In this document: positions 32,689 to 42,919 of the stretch, one piece after another
How positions within the stretch are numbered: the stretch's first letter is position 1
How the letters are laid out: the number at the start of each line of letters is the position of its first letter
NCBI GenBank assembly: GCA_028456385.1
Contig: JALNQF010000051.1
Coordinates: forward strand, 62,001-126,000
Direction of reading: 5' to 3'
DNA length: 64,000 nt
From: Ophiosphaerella korrae
Taxonomy: Eukaryota; Ascomycota; Dothideomycetes; Pleosporales; Phaeosphaeriaceae
Program-made: the position numbers and the translations under genes
The notes under the pieces: model-generated
What the model saw: only the letters and a program-made list of their open reading frames with translations
What the model was told of the DNA's origin: nothing
Database searches by the model: none

Positions 32689-33555
32689 GGCCCTGTTCGG
32701 TGAGCCAGAATTTGTGCCTGTTTATTCAAAAATAAATACAAATCGTAAATTTAAACGGCGCGAGTTCGGATCGCCGAGGGTTTTTTGATGCAGTTTGAAA
32801 GGAATTAAAACGCTAGTAACGCTAGCAATCTCTGTACCCTGCTTAGTGCTGACATGACCCACAAGTTACCTCTTAAGGCCTTTAAACAGTTTAATCTTAG
32901 CAACTCACCTCTGGAGCTGTTTTTATTTTTCAAATCGATTTAACTTACGCACGTGATGCCTCCACTCCATCCAGCCCATCGTAAGGTAGTTATCGCCAGC
33001 GTTGAGGCAGCCGTACTCACTCAACTTAGAGAGGAGCCTACAGGCGTACGAGCGTACAAACCGTACGATAGTAGTAATCCACAGCAGTTATATAGTGAAA
33101 CTCGCCTCTACGAGGGAGCTTATCTAGGTCGTCGTCTACCTCTACTAAATTACTAACATCGTTGGGGCTAGTACTGCTTAAGAGTTCTTTGAAGCTTTAA
33201 GACAACTCGCTAGTAGCTAAGACTCTTTCAAAGAGTGTTCGTAGTAGTAACTACACTTAAGGATCGCGGAGATAGAGATAGAGATAGAGAGGCCTCACTA
33301 ATAGCAGCGCGAGCGACTTGCGCGAGATTGGCGTCGTAGGGCGTACTTGGAGGCTCTATGAGGTTGAGACCGGTCACAAAAACTGCCAAGATGGAATACA
33401 AACAGACAAACTACCGCACCGAACACACCAAAATTTTGTCTGGCTCGATTCGGTAAGGCCAGTGGCGGAAACTAAGGCGCCCTCGGCCACGCTACCGGCG
33501 TTACCTCCAGCATAAACTAGGTATTTGAAAAACAGCTGGCGCACCGAACAGGCCC
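32689..33555. mobile_element. nonautonomous TIR element (hAT or PIF/Harbinger type)
   Basis: The left end (32689-32708, GGCCCTGTTCGGTGAGCCAG) and the complement of the right end (33555 leftwards, GGGCCTGTTCGGTGCGCCAG) match at 18 of 20 positions. Beyond this, both continue with a CTGTTT-TTCAAA-like stretch. The flanks read CAA on the left and TAA on the right, a possible degenerate 3-bp target duplication; alternatively GGCCC may be the duplication. No transposase frame is present inside. A further CCGAACA motif lies near 33421. The 0.87-kb size fits a nonautonomous DNA transposon; the superfamily is undecided. Confidence 0.65.
33269..33291. repeat. (GATAGA)n microsatellite
   Basis: Between three and four perfect copies of a 6-nt unit lie inside the putative TIR element. 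Confidence 0.8.
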
Positions 33556-34737
33556 TAAACGCTGCCACCAATAGATCATTTTCAAAGGCAGCAGCCTCCG
33601 CTATCAACCTCCCTTGAAATATAGCTCATGTTTTGGCGTAGGGTCAACAAATGCTGATAGATGAGGCTTCGCGAAGAATTTTATCGTACTTCTCTTGCAA
33701 TCCGTCATGGCTTCGCTACTTCAATACTGTCAGGACATATAAATCAAAGGGAAAAATATCATGACAATGAGCGTAGGGCTTTCACAAATATGTGCAGATC
33801 CCCATGGCGTTTATTCGTTACCATCAATCAGGCACAAGAAGGCACACAACCTTGGAAACCTAACTCCAATAATTCAATCAACTATTCCCACAATCCACCT
33901 CGCTTCTCCCACCTCACGCACCTACTAGTATCGTGAACTAGGGCCAAAACATGCTCAATATGCCTTCTGTGCTGAATTTCGTGTAACATAACCTGCCTCG
34001 CCATGTTGTATCAACAAGTAGCAATGTTGCACGCGCGGCTCTTCCACGCCTCCCCCGGAAGCCAATACACACTGATCGTCCGATCCTAGACAGCCACGCG
34101 AGAACCAGGCGATTCCCACCCGTCCATCGAAGGCGGTCCCGAAGTCTCAGGAAAAAAAAAACAAATAAAGAAAAACCGACCCTCCCCCTTGGTTGTGCCA
34201 CGTCGTACGCCGCCAATATAGGGCGGAAAAAGAAAAGCAAATATGGCTATCCCCTGCATATCACACACAGCACTGGTACCCTGGACAAGGTGAAATTTAG
34301 ATTGTTGATTGTTGATTGAGCTCGCTGGCCGAGCGCTGCATATGCACAACAACAGTGATTGTGGACTCGATATATCGAGCCTTAGAAATTAGCAATATAC
34401 ATACGACTATTTACCGCCCTAATCCTCGTTACCTGGGCCCCGCCCAAATCCATCCTGTAGCGTACCCATATGCCGAGGTATAGATAATAATACAGAACTG
34501 CGCGATTTCCCAAAAGAACAAACATGCAACGCGTGATAAAACTGGATGACAATGTGACGTAAGGAGATTCGTGGTTCCGTGGGGTGCGGAGGGGCCTTTT
34601 ACCACATGGGTACATGTACGAAATCTAAATGGCAAAAATGGTATAAAAAATCACTGAGTGGTAAATGGAAATGTGGTGGAAGATGGAAAAACGATGCGGC
34701 GGGGGTGGCTTGTGACAGCGTCAATGAGGTGATGCAT
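33556..34737. other. intergenic, no gene seen
   Basis: About 1.2 kb with short frames only. A run of A near 34150 and low-complexity A/C-rich DNA are present. The right end is the 3' UTR of the next minus-strand gene. Confidence 0.5.
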
Positions 34738-37494
34738 TTAATATGTTCCACCTAGAGAGTTCCAAGCAGCCAGTACATCATGACTGACGCTGGTTCTCTT
34801 GCCTTTCGCATTGCTGTTCATGCTGGTAGCGCTGCTTTGGCGACTGACACGTTTCGAAGTCTTCTTCTCAAGTCCATTGACAGAGCTGGACGTATGCGAA
34901 TGTAAAGATGATCGCGAATGACTTGAATGCGCACTGCTCCGTCGACTCGGCGAATGCGCGTTTGTCAGTACCGTAAGCCCACTAACACGTTTTGAGTCCT
35001 TGTGCTGCACTTTTGGCACGGAGCATTCGACAATGCTGGATGGGCGTGAGCTGACTTCGGACACAGGGGCGAGATCGGTAAGGCCATGTGTTGGCGGTAC
35101 GGGAAAAGAGACCTCAGCACCACTGGATGCTGTACGACGACGTCGATGCGAAGATACGTCATGAGAAGAATCTGGAGATTTGATGCGTCCTGATGGGACA
35201 CCAATGGTCCCTGTTTCAATAACTGCAACCTCATCAGTATCATTGCTGGTGTCACTGCTGGCAACCTTGACGTTGACTTCCTCATATCGAAGGCGAGGGG
35301 TTATCGGTGATGGTAGAGGGGAGGCGTGTTCGATAGTAGTCATCGAGTTTACACTTGTAGTCGCTGTCGGTGAAAGTGGTGGGAATGGGTCTAATGGAGA
35401 ACATGCAGACGGTGTCGGTAGATAAGGAGCGTTTGCTAATCGGCTCACTGGTGAGCTATGACGATCGGACCACGCATCGCTTGCAGAACTGTCTCGAATA
35501 TGGCTTTGGCCGATATGTGCATCGTAGTGGGCCTTGAGAGGTCTCCCCCTAGCTGGAAGCTGGATCGAAGACGGAGGGATAGCTGAGGCTCTTCGAATCG
35601 ATTTGGTCTCTACCACGCGAACTGGGCTAGCCTCCGCAAGGAAACCGGATGTACGATAACGTTTCTCAGGTGCCTGTCGTGGTTTATCTTGCTCCTCGAT
35701 CAGTGAGTTTGCATGTGCAACACTCAAGTTTCTTGCCATTGCTGCACGCTTCTTCCGCATTAATTCCAGCAAAGCTTCCTCCTCTGCTGTCACTTCCATG
35801 AGCTTGTGTGAACCGTCGGATCGGGGTTTTGGCTCGCTAGCTGACGTTCGTACGCTATGGGCACTGTATGCTGAAGGCGAAGGTGGCACATTGACAGCTG
35901 TCTTTGGGCGAACGACATCCTCGTCTTCAGGTATAACGGATGGCTGTCTAGTATGACTGGACCATCGACTTCCACTATGGTAACTAGTCCTAGGATATTG
36001 CATAGGCGTAAATGGAAGTTCAGGCGTGTACATCACTTCAATAGTTGCCGCATTGGTCGAGGTCGAACGGGTACTCAGCTGCGTAGTAGAAGCATATCGA
36101 TTATGTGGACGTGGATGTACTTCATACGCTTGGGCCTGTCCGATTACAATCTCACCAGCGTCGTCGCTGATGTCCAAGCTCTTGCGAACCACTGTTTTGT
36201 AACCCTTGGTTCGACCATCGTCATATTCGTCCTCGGATGACGAGCAAGAAAGGACGCTGAAATCCTGAAGGTTGGTTTTCGATAAGGCAGACTCTTTAGT
36301 TTTGGTTGATTGTAAAGAGCACTGACTTGGCGAAGTCAAACGCGCAACATCAACAAGATCTTCGTGTGAAAAGCTATCGTTCATCCCTGCTGGAGCTAAT
36401 CGACCAAGTGACGTTTTGCGAACAGGCACCTGAGGCATGGCGTTTGGCCGAATAGCTTTTGGAGCAAAGATGGGCACGTGCCTGTCTTCTACGGGCTCAT
36501 CACTGTCCTCATCGAGCGCATCGAACCAATGCTGAACGCCTTTTGGAGGTCGTCGCACATGAATCTTAGCACTGTCATACTCGTCTCGCTTAAATTTTCG
36601 GACAGGAGAGAGGGGGGTTAGTGGAGCAGAGACAGCCTGACGAGATGTTGTTCTCTTAAGTTGCACCTGAGTTCTTGGATTGGGGGTTGGCTCTCTAGTC
36701 ATTGGCCGTGGAAAATGGTAATCTGATGTCATAGACATGGCGGCAGGAGAGTTCACCATTTTGGTTGGGGAGAGCAGCGCATTCGAAAAGTCACGGTTTT
36801 CACCGCCCTTTGGTTTAGGAAACAGCTTAGACAGGTCTAATCTTGCAGGTTTTCTTTTGCGCTGATCTTTCTGCCGGGTCTCTTCCTGGATAACGGGAGA
36901 CGTGATGCTCGTATCATAGCTGTCGTGGTTGTGGTCGGTGACCACCTGAGGCTTCCCTCTCCTCAATGCCATGTCACGCACAGCCGAGTCAGATGTTTGC
37001 TGGGAGATGGACAGCGGCGAGCTCTTGGCATCGTAGTGCGAGTGCATAGTGGAGTTAGATGTCTGTGGGTGTAATCGATGGCTGGCGGTGCTGTGATCTG
37101 ACCCCCGCCTGTCGTCCCCACTAAATGCGCGCCCCATGATGTTTGACGACGGCCGTCTAGACAAGATGCCCGGCCGTTTTGGGATGCTGGCTTCTTTCTG
37201 GGAATCAAAGCTTGCCTCGGACACAGTAACGGACATGAAACCAGGCGCCGACGGGGCTGGCAGCTTGGAGGTGGTGCGGTACATGGGCTCTGAGGTCCCA
37301 AGCACACGATGCGCCTTACTCGATGGCTCTTGCAGTCGGGAGGGCCATTCGTGCGCCGAGGGTGTCGAGGGTGTTGATCTGGCGGCGGCAAGGTAGTGAG
37401 GGTTGTCGTCAACACCGTTGTTGCTGTTGCCGGGTGTTTTCTGAGACCTTCGTCCTGGTATAGGAAAGGAGAACTTGCCGCGACTACGACCCAT
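34738..37494 (-). CDS. large disordered fungal protein, 918 aa
   Basis: A single-exon gene whose ATG (minus, 37494) has a strong context (CCCACCATGG). The protein is Ser/Pro/Arg-rich and largely disordered, with many SP and TP sites (for example APLTPLSPVRKF). A few short blocks look conserved: KPARLDLSKLFPKPKGG, the segment VRRPPKGVQHWFDALDEDSD near residue 310, a helical EEEALLELMRKKRAAMARN and the C-terminal VLAAWNSLGGTY. No membrane segment, signal peptide or catalytic domain is seen. Such proteins in filamentous ascomycetes often act as phospho-regulated scaffolds, but that is speculation. The 213-aa open frame opposite its 5' end is a shadow. Confidence 0.85.
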   Translation of the reverse strand: MGRSRGKFSFPIPGRRSQKTPGNSNNGVDDNPHYLAAARSTPSTPSAHEWPSRLQEPSSKAHRVLGTSEPMYRTTSKLPAPSAPGFMSVTVSEASFDSQKEASIPKRPGILSRRPSSNIMGRAFSGDDRRGSDHSTASHRLHPQTSNSTMHSHYDAKSSPLSISQQTSDSAVRDMALRRGKPQVVTDHNHDSYDTSITSPVIQEETRQKDQRKRKPARLDLSKLFPKPKGGENRDFSNALLSPTKMVNSPAAMSMTSDYHFPRPMTREPTPNPRTQVQLKRTTSRQAVSAPLTPLSPVRKFKRDEYDSAKIHVRRPPKGVQHWFDALDEDSDEPVEDRHVPIFAPKAIRPNAMPQVPVRKTSLGRLAPAGMNDSFSHEDLVDVARLTSPSQCSLQSTKTKESALSKTNLQDFSVLSCSSSEDEYDDGRTKGYKTVVRKSLDISDDAGEIVIGQAQAYEVHPRPHNRYASTTQLSTRSTSTNAATIEVMYTPELPFTPMQYPRTSYHSGSRWSSHTRQPSVIPEDEDVVRPKTAVNVPPSPSAYSAHSVRTSASEPKPRSDGSHKLMEVTAEEEALLELMRKKRAAMARNLSVAHANSLIEEQDKPRQAPEKRYRTSGFLAEASPVRVVETKSIRRASAIPPSSIQLPARGRPLKAHYDAHIGQSHIRDSSASDAWSDRHSSPVSRLANAPYLPTPSACSPLDPFPPLSPTATTSVNSMTTIEHASPLPSPITPRLRYEEVNVKVASSDTSNDTDEVAVIETGTIGVPSGRIKSPDSSHDVSSHRRRRTASSGAEVSFPVPPTHGLTDLAPVSEVSSRPSSIVECSVPKVQHKDSKRVSGLTVLTNAHSPSRRSSAHSSHSRSSLHSHTSSSVNGLEKKTSKRVSRQSSATSMNSNAKGKRTSVSHDVLAAWNSLGGTY

Positions 37495-39191
37495 GGTGGG
37501 CGACCAAGACAGTCTTCTCTAGGAGGAATTGGTGGCTGATTGCTACTCTGGGACGCACGACTCAGTGCTAGAGCCAAAAGACCGGTCTGAGTCGCGCAGA
37601 CCAAAACCGAACTTTACGTCCCACGACGAGTGGGCATTCACGGTCGATGGCCTGGCTGCATTGGACTGCGGTTGCGTCGCGAGAAAACAGCAATGGGTGT
37701 CATGTAGGTGCAGGCGTAGTGCAGGTGCAGGTGCAAGCGCAAAGACAGGACGAAGTAGGTACGGGCGCAAGTGACAAGCGGTGGAAGGTGTATCGATCCC
37801 CTCAGGCCAGGGGGGAGGGGGGCTGCAATAGGATAGGATGGATTCGATAGAGAGGACCAGGTTCGCCTGAGGGTCCCTCCGCCTGCCTTGCCGTATTACT
37901 CGCGCCGGCCTGCCGTTCCTGCAGCGATGTGTTGAGCACGGCGCTAGTAAGAGGTAGGTAGCCACGCTCAGAGTCCAGGCGGTGCAATGTCAGAGGTTAA
38001 AGGAGCTGCGCGCAATTCGGTGTCCAAAGGAGCTGCAGCGACGAGGGGCGGTTATGTGTAGACAGGCCCCCAATGGATATCTGTCCGTTGATGTGCCGTA
38101 ATTTGGCCTGCTAGCTGGCGATTATGGCGAACCCTGCGCTCACCATTGCCGGAAGCAAACCGTGCCCCGTGGAGACAACCCCTGAGGTCTGCCCTTCACT
38201 ACCAATCACCGCCCGTCATCGCCAGCCCCAGCAACCCCGTTATGCACGTCGTCCTGCACCACTTGAGTTGCATCCTGCCATGCTACAGCAGGCCAGTCCC
38301 ATAAACTTGGTGCAGAGTTCCTGAAATCTCTCTCTGTTCCTCACTATCTCGCACGGGAGCAACGTAGGATAAGCACCTTGCCATTGGAAGCATGTCTCGT
38401 ATCCAAGCACATGAAGTTTGCCTCTTCGCCGTCTACCTGCCGCTGTTGCCACGTCCTGTACTGTACACAACGCCATTGTCAGCTCAACAACCAGCAAATC
38501 TGCCCATCGCCCCTCCGGCACGCTACCTCTCGCTAATCCTCTCCGATTGTAGATCCAGACACTGTGGATCCTGCCTTGATCGTCAACCCGTGCTTTGCTT
38601 CTTTCGTCAAGACATCCCCCACAAATTGCAAAAGCACGCTCCCCCAACACTTTGACCTCTGAACAAACCTTTCTCGAAGTCTCTTCCGTCTCTGCACATC
38701 CGACACCAGCTGATCTTGAAACATTAGCATTTCCTCCCTTGCACAACACAGTAACAGCGAGGACTCCGGCGCGGCCGTGCCCTTCCAAACTTTGTGTCCC
38801 TCGGGTGGCTTCATCTTCACGTGCTTCCGTCACTTAGCATTCGTCTGCTACAGGTAGATTTGAGATACTGGCAGTAGGTAATCAAGATTCCATTACTTAG
38901 CCTTTAATTACCTATTCTCTGTCTCGTATCACCAGTGTTGCATCCTCGGAATTCACCCCGACTTCCCTAGTATGGTGTAGTTTTTCTCTTTTCCCAATTC
39001 GATCCATTACGCCTCGATTGCTTCCGAAAACTCCTCATGCAACCTAAGGCCCTTAGCCACGCACTCTTATTTGAACCACCGCTTAGCATCCTTAAATATT
39101 ATGTTTAGTTTCCACATGCAAGAGATGCACTGTGCAACTTTTGGACTCATCGAGATGCTCTGATACCACTCAACATCGACAAGCATACTTG
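37495..39191. other. intergenic, 1.7 kb, no gene supported
   Basis: This interval lies between two minus-strand genes. It includes the promoter and leader of the 918-aa protein gene (37495 to about 38100). A 197-codon minus frame at 38240-38833 begins with GTG, has no early ATG and no recognisable features, so it is not called. Short plus-strand frames are likewise unconvincing. Confidence 0.5.
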
Positions 39192-41502
39192 CTAATACTT
39201 CCTGGTCACTTTTGGAGTGGAGTAATCCGGGCCAACAGTAAAGTTTGTGAGTAGTCGACGACTGGTACACGGCTTCTTCATGGTATGGCTAGCTCCGCCC
39301 TCACCATCATAAGGCCGCTTGTTCTTAGGGTCAGGGGCTGTGCATGGTGTGGCTGGTGGTTCGGCCTCAATACATTCCTGGGAAGTTGATTGAAGCTAGA
39401 CAGCGATTGCATTAGCATGTTGTCTATAATAATCTAGAGTTTCACGACCAGGTAACGTACGTAGTTTTCAATCCCGATTCTGGGATTGAAGTAGACCGCA
39501 TTTATGCTCGCCTTCGTCTCATCGGATTCGTTTAGTACGATCTGATTCTTTGATCGTTTTGCAGTTAAGAGGCCTTGAGTTTGAAGTGTCTTCTGTATTT
39601 GAGCACAAAGTGACTCTGTCCAGCCTGTAGAGGTTAGTGCGTATATTCAACTGAGGTAGAGAAGCAATCTACCGAGATTTTTGGCCATTTGTCTTCTGTT
39701 GTCGAGCTTGTTCGTTTTCTGTAGTAAACGCAGGACCCGGCGACAACATGCTTTATCCCGGAGCATAGCGAGTTGCTCAGTGTCGTCGCCAGCGAGCAGA
39801 CATGTATAACAGATATGTGTTGTTGGAATGCGACCATCACTCTCGCTATGGTATCCATAACAACAAAGATGCTGGTAATGATCGCAGAATTGACAATGGA
39901 TCTATAAGTTATTAGCATCATAATGGTTGTCTGTAGATTCGATACTAACAATGCTTTCTTCCCTGGTAGAATCATAGCAGTCACAGTGGATTGAAATGTC
40001 TTGATCAACCATTTCATCTGTTCCGATGACTTTCGAGTTCCCTTCGCGGAGAGGAATATCAATGTCCATATCGTCATCTAAGGACTTGATCTTGGATTCT
40101 AGAAATGTCACACGTTCGAGGTGCTCGGCGTCCTTACACTGAGTCGCGTTCAATATCTGGGTTTCTTCAATACTTGTATTCACTACCTGAGCTGGCAACT
40201 AGGAGGTCATTAGCATTTTTAGAGTGCTCCAAACCAATAAACATACCATTTGCATGATTTGTTCCCTGACACGTACATTAGTAGATGGGTGTCGGGTTGA
40301 AGTAGATACTTCTCGCTGAGGATTTATAAAGCCGACTGTTGAATAAAAGTCCGTATCGTTCCCTAGAGTTCTTGGTGATGAGGCAGAGTATATTTCTGCT
40401 TTTTTCCTTTGAGACTGTGTCACGGACAATGAGGTTTGACCTCGAATCAGCATTGCAGGTTGGCTGGCCAAGGGAAACTCCATAACAACATCATGCGATA
40501 CATCCTTCGTGCATGCCAACCCCGGTGGCACAATGTTTGGACCTTCGCCATCTCGTCTCCTCATATGAGCGACCATAAGGGATACACGGTGCGGTCCGGT
40601 ATCCATCTTGCCGATCGGTAGGATGACATTCTCCCATTCATCATTATCAGGAAAACGTGAAACGCCAGATTCCGAGATACCGAACTCGGGTGGGCAATAG
40701 TCGGGTGGTGTATCTTTTGTGAAGTCGAGCTCGATTGTCATTTGGACGACGTCTGGAAGTTGGGGCAGGAAAAACGTATAGGTTGCTAGATCTTGCATGA
40801 AGCGACCCAAAGAGTTTTTTGCTTGAGTTACAGTTGTAATCTTTCCTTGTCGATCCGCACTCAAATTGACGCCAGACATGAGACGGGCGCCAGTATCAGC
40901 ATGAATCGAGTAGGAAATAGCTAGACTCCACTCTTCCAATCTATCGTCTGGTTGGTCGGGATGTTCGAAGATTGCAAATCGTATAGCCTTCAGAAAACCG
41001 CGTTTGATAGCGTCGAGAACTCCGTTTTCCTAAGGAGTTGTCAGCCGCCGTAGGTAGTTAATAGCCGTGATTGCCGGACCATCAAATGAATCAGTCTGTC
41101 TACGCGTGTTGCAGCACCCTTTTTGAGAGCAAAGAAGGACCGACCCTGGGGTAACAGTGCCTGATCTTGGGGCTGTGAGGCTCGATTTCGATCCTTGTTT
41201 ACTACTTTGCTACTTGTCTCGGAGTCAGTGTAGCTGACGAATCTCTGCTCGTAGCATTCCGGAGGAAACATGTATCGAGATCTCGTCAGTGAGCTCACGC
41301 AGTCCATGACAAGTGTCTGAACGAGTTTCTGACTCTCTCTAATGGTGACTAACTGTGATGCTTCCGTTGTGGTCGTCAAGTTCGTAACTTGCTGTGTCAT
41401 GGTCACTGTAGATGTCTGTAGAGGCCCACTGGCATTGGTTCGTGGTTGCTTCGTGCAGAGGCCGGACTCATTCTTTGGTCTCCGATATTTATTTTTCGCC
41501 AT
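39192..41502 (-). CDS. HOP1: meiotic HORMA-domain protein Hop1
   Basis: Six exons rebuild 683 aa on the minus strand: 41080-41502, 40247-41029, 39950-40198, 39673-39901, 39461-39624 and 39192-39395. The introns are 50, 48, 48, 48 and 65 nt; most have clear CTAAC/CTAAT branch sites. The first donor (GTCCGG) is unusual, but the join RVDRLIHLM to ENGVLDAIKRGFLKAIRFAI restores a canonical HORMA block, followed by DDRLEEWSLAISY. HORMA spans about residues 50-310. Residues 474-519 carry C-x-C, C-x2-C, H-x-C and C-x2-C (HCDCYD; HCQFCDHYQHLCCYGY; HICYTC), a C4HC3 PHD-like finger, followed by a helical, winged-helix-like segment (WTESLCAQIQKTLQTQGLL). Hop1 is the axial-element protein that recruits Mek1 and promotes inter-homologue recombination. 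The C-terminal KRPYDGEGG and KKPCTSRRLL may include a closure motif or NLS. Confidence 0.92.
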
Positions 41503-42919
41503 GGTGTGAACTGCAGTATGTAGTGACGGTGAAGTAGATGGGTAGAAGTTGACGGAGAGAGAAGCACATGAAGTGAGGTCAATGCGAAAGTTCTCGCATC
41601 GCTACTTCCTCACTTGTGGCCAAGGGAAGTTGCAACCAGTGACGACAGCCAGTTACCCTGCCCAAGCCAAACATCGCGCGTATCGAGCGAGATGAGGCTG
41701 TAGATTATAGTGTCAAGCATTAGGGTAAATTATTATCAGATGGAGAGGTGAGAATGCTTCTTGTATACGTGGAAGAAGAGAAGTAAGAGCACGATGATCA
41801 GCCCACGAGTGAATTTTGAAGATATCATTGACATAGCAGGTGTTCGGGATCTGTCATGTGCTGACACAAATGTGTAAGGTTGAATGAAGAATCTGCGTCG
41901 CACAAAGTACTAATGTCATACTGATGAAGCGTCATAGATTACCGGCTTAGTGAGTGGCAATGCTCTGTGTGCAATTGTTGACAGCAGCGGTCAGCCAAAA
42001 GCTGATGCGACACTGCACGTCACTTTCTCAACAGCCAATGTGCGTGAAGACCGGCGTGGACAATCTACGACGCGCAGAGTAGACAGTGTGGCAAGGGAAA
42101 AGTCGGATGGTGCTGGGGATTTGATTTGGTGGTTTGCCGAGCGGTGCCGCATCCTCGTGTGGTGCAGCTAGAGCTCGAGCCTCAGAGGCAGGAAATTGGC
42201 CTTGATGCCGCCATTCTGGCTGTAGAGGCCGGCGCGGGCCGGCGCTGGATGTGCAGACTGGTGGCTAATTGTGTGGTGAAGAGCAGTGTCTTGCAGGCAC
42301 GGCAGGGCTGTTTTTCAATCAGTTTGCGGCAAAGGCACTGTCGCGCAATCTGAAATGAGAGGTTGGTACATGGACAAGGCAGGCAGGCAAGGGTCAAGTG
42401 TTGGTTGCCGAGACGCACGCCTTCTAACCCGCTAGCCTACTGTCTCCTCGTCCCCGCCAACACCTCCAGCACCACAGCTGCCACGCCTCTGCCGCCAGCT
42501 CACGACCGCCCGCGCTCCCTTGCCTTCGTTGCCTGGCCATTTTCCTGCCAGCACTCGCCCGGGCTGCAGTCTAAGACCTGCCTGGGAGCCGAGTCGACTG
42601 TCTCCTGTCTCGCCTCGTTGTCAGCAGCGCCTGGCCGAGGAACAGATACAACACGACGCGGCACGACCCGACTCCAGCTACGCCCACACGGCCTTTGCAC
42701 GTTGCCGTTGCCGTCACGGGTCTGGAAATATGCATAGCGCCTAGGTTCTATCCTTCGACTCTGCCTATTCGTGCTCCCCCGAGCTAACGCCACGGTTCCG
42801 AGGTCCAGCCCTTTCCGGGGACGTGAAACGAAAGACCGCCTTCCCACCAGACATATCGCAGTCAAAGATACCCACCAGCCGCTGTCGTGCCCTCTCCTCC
42901 CAACCCGCGCTTTTGCAGC
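41503..42919. promoter_or_regulatory. divergent HOP1/CDC4 upstream region
   Basis: 1.4 kb separate the two divergent ATGs. No gene is supported inside. The part before CDC4 is GC-rich and pyrimidine-rich and is probably its leader. Specific binding sites could not be assigned. Confidence 0.5.

Noticed and set aside
38240..38833. 197-codon minus frame
   Set aside because: It begins with GTG, lacks an early ATG, and shows no domain or protein-like conservation blocks.
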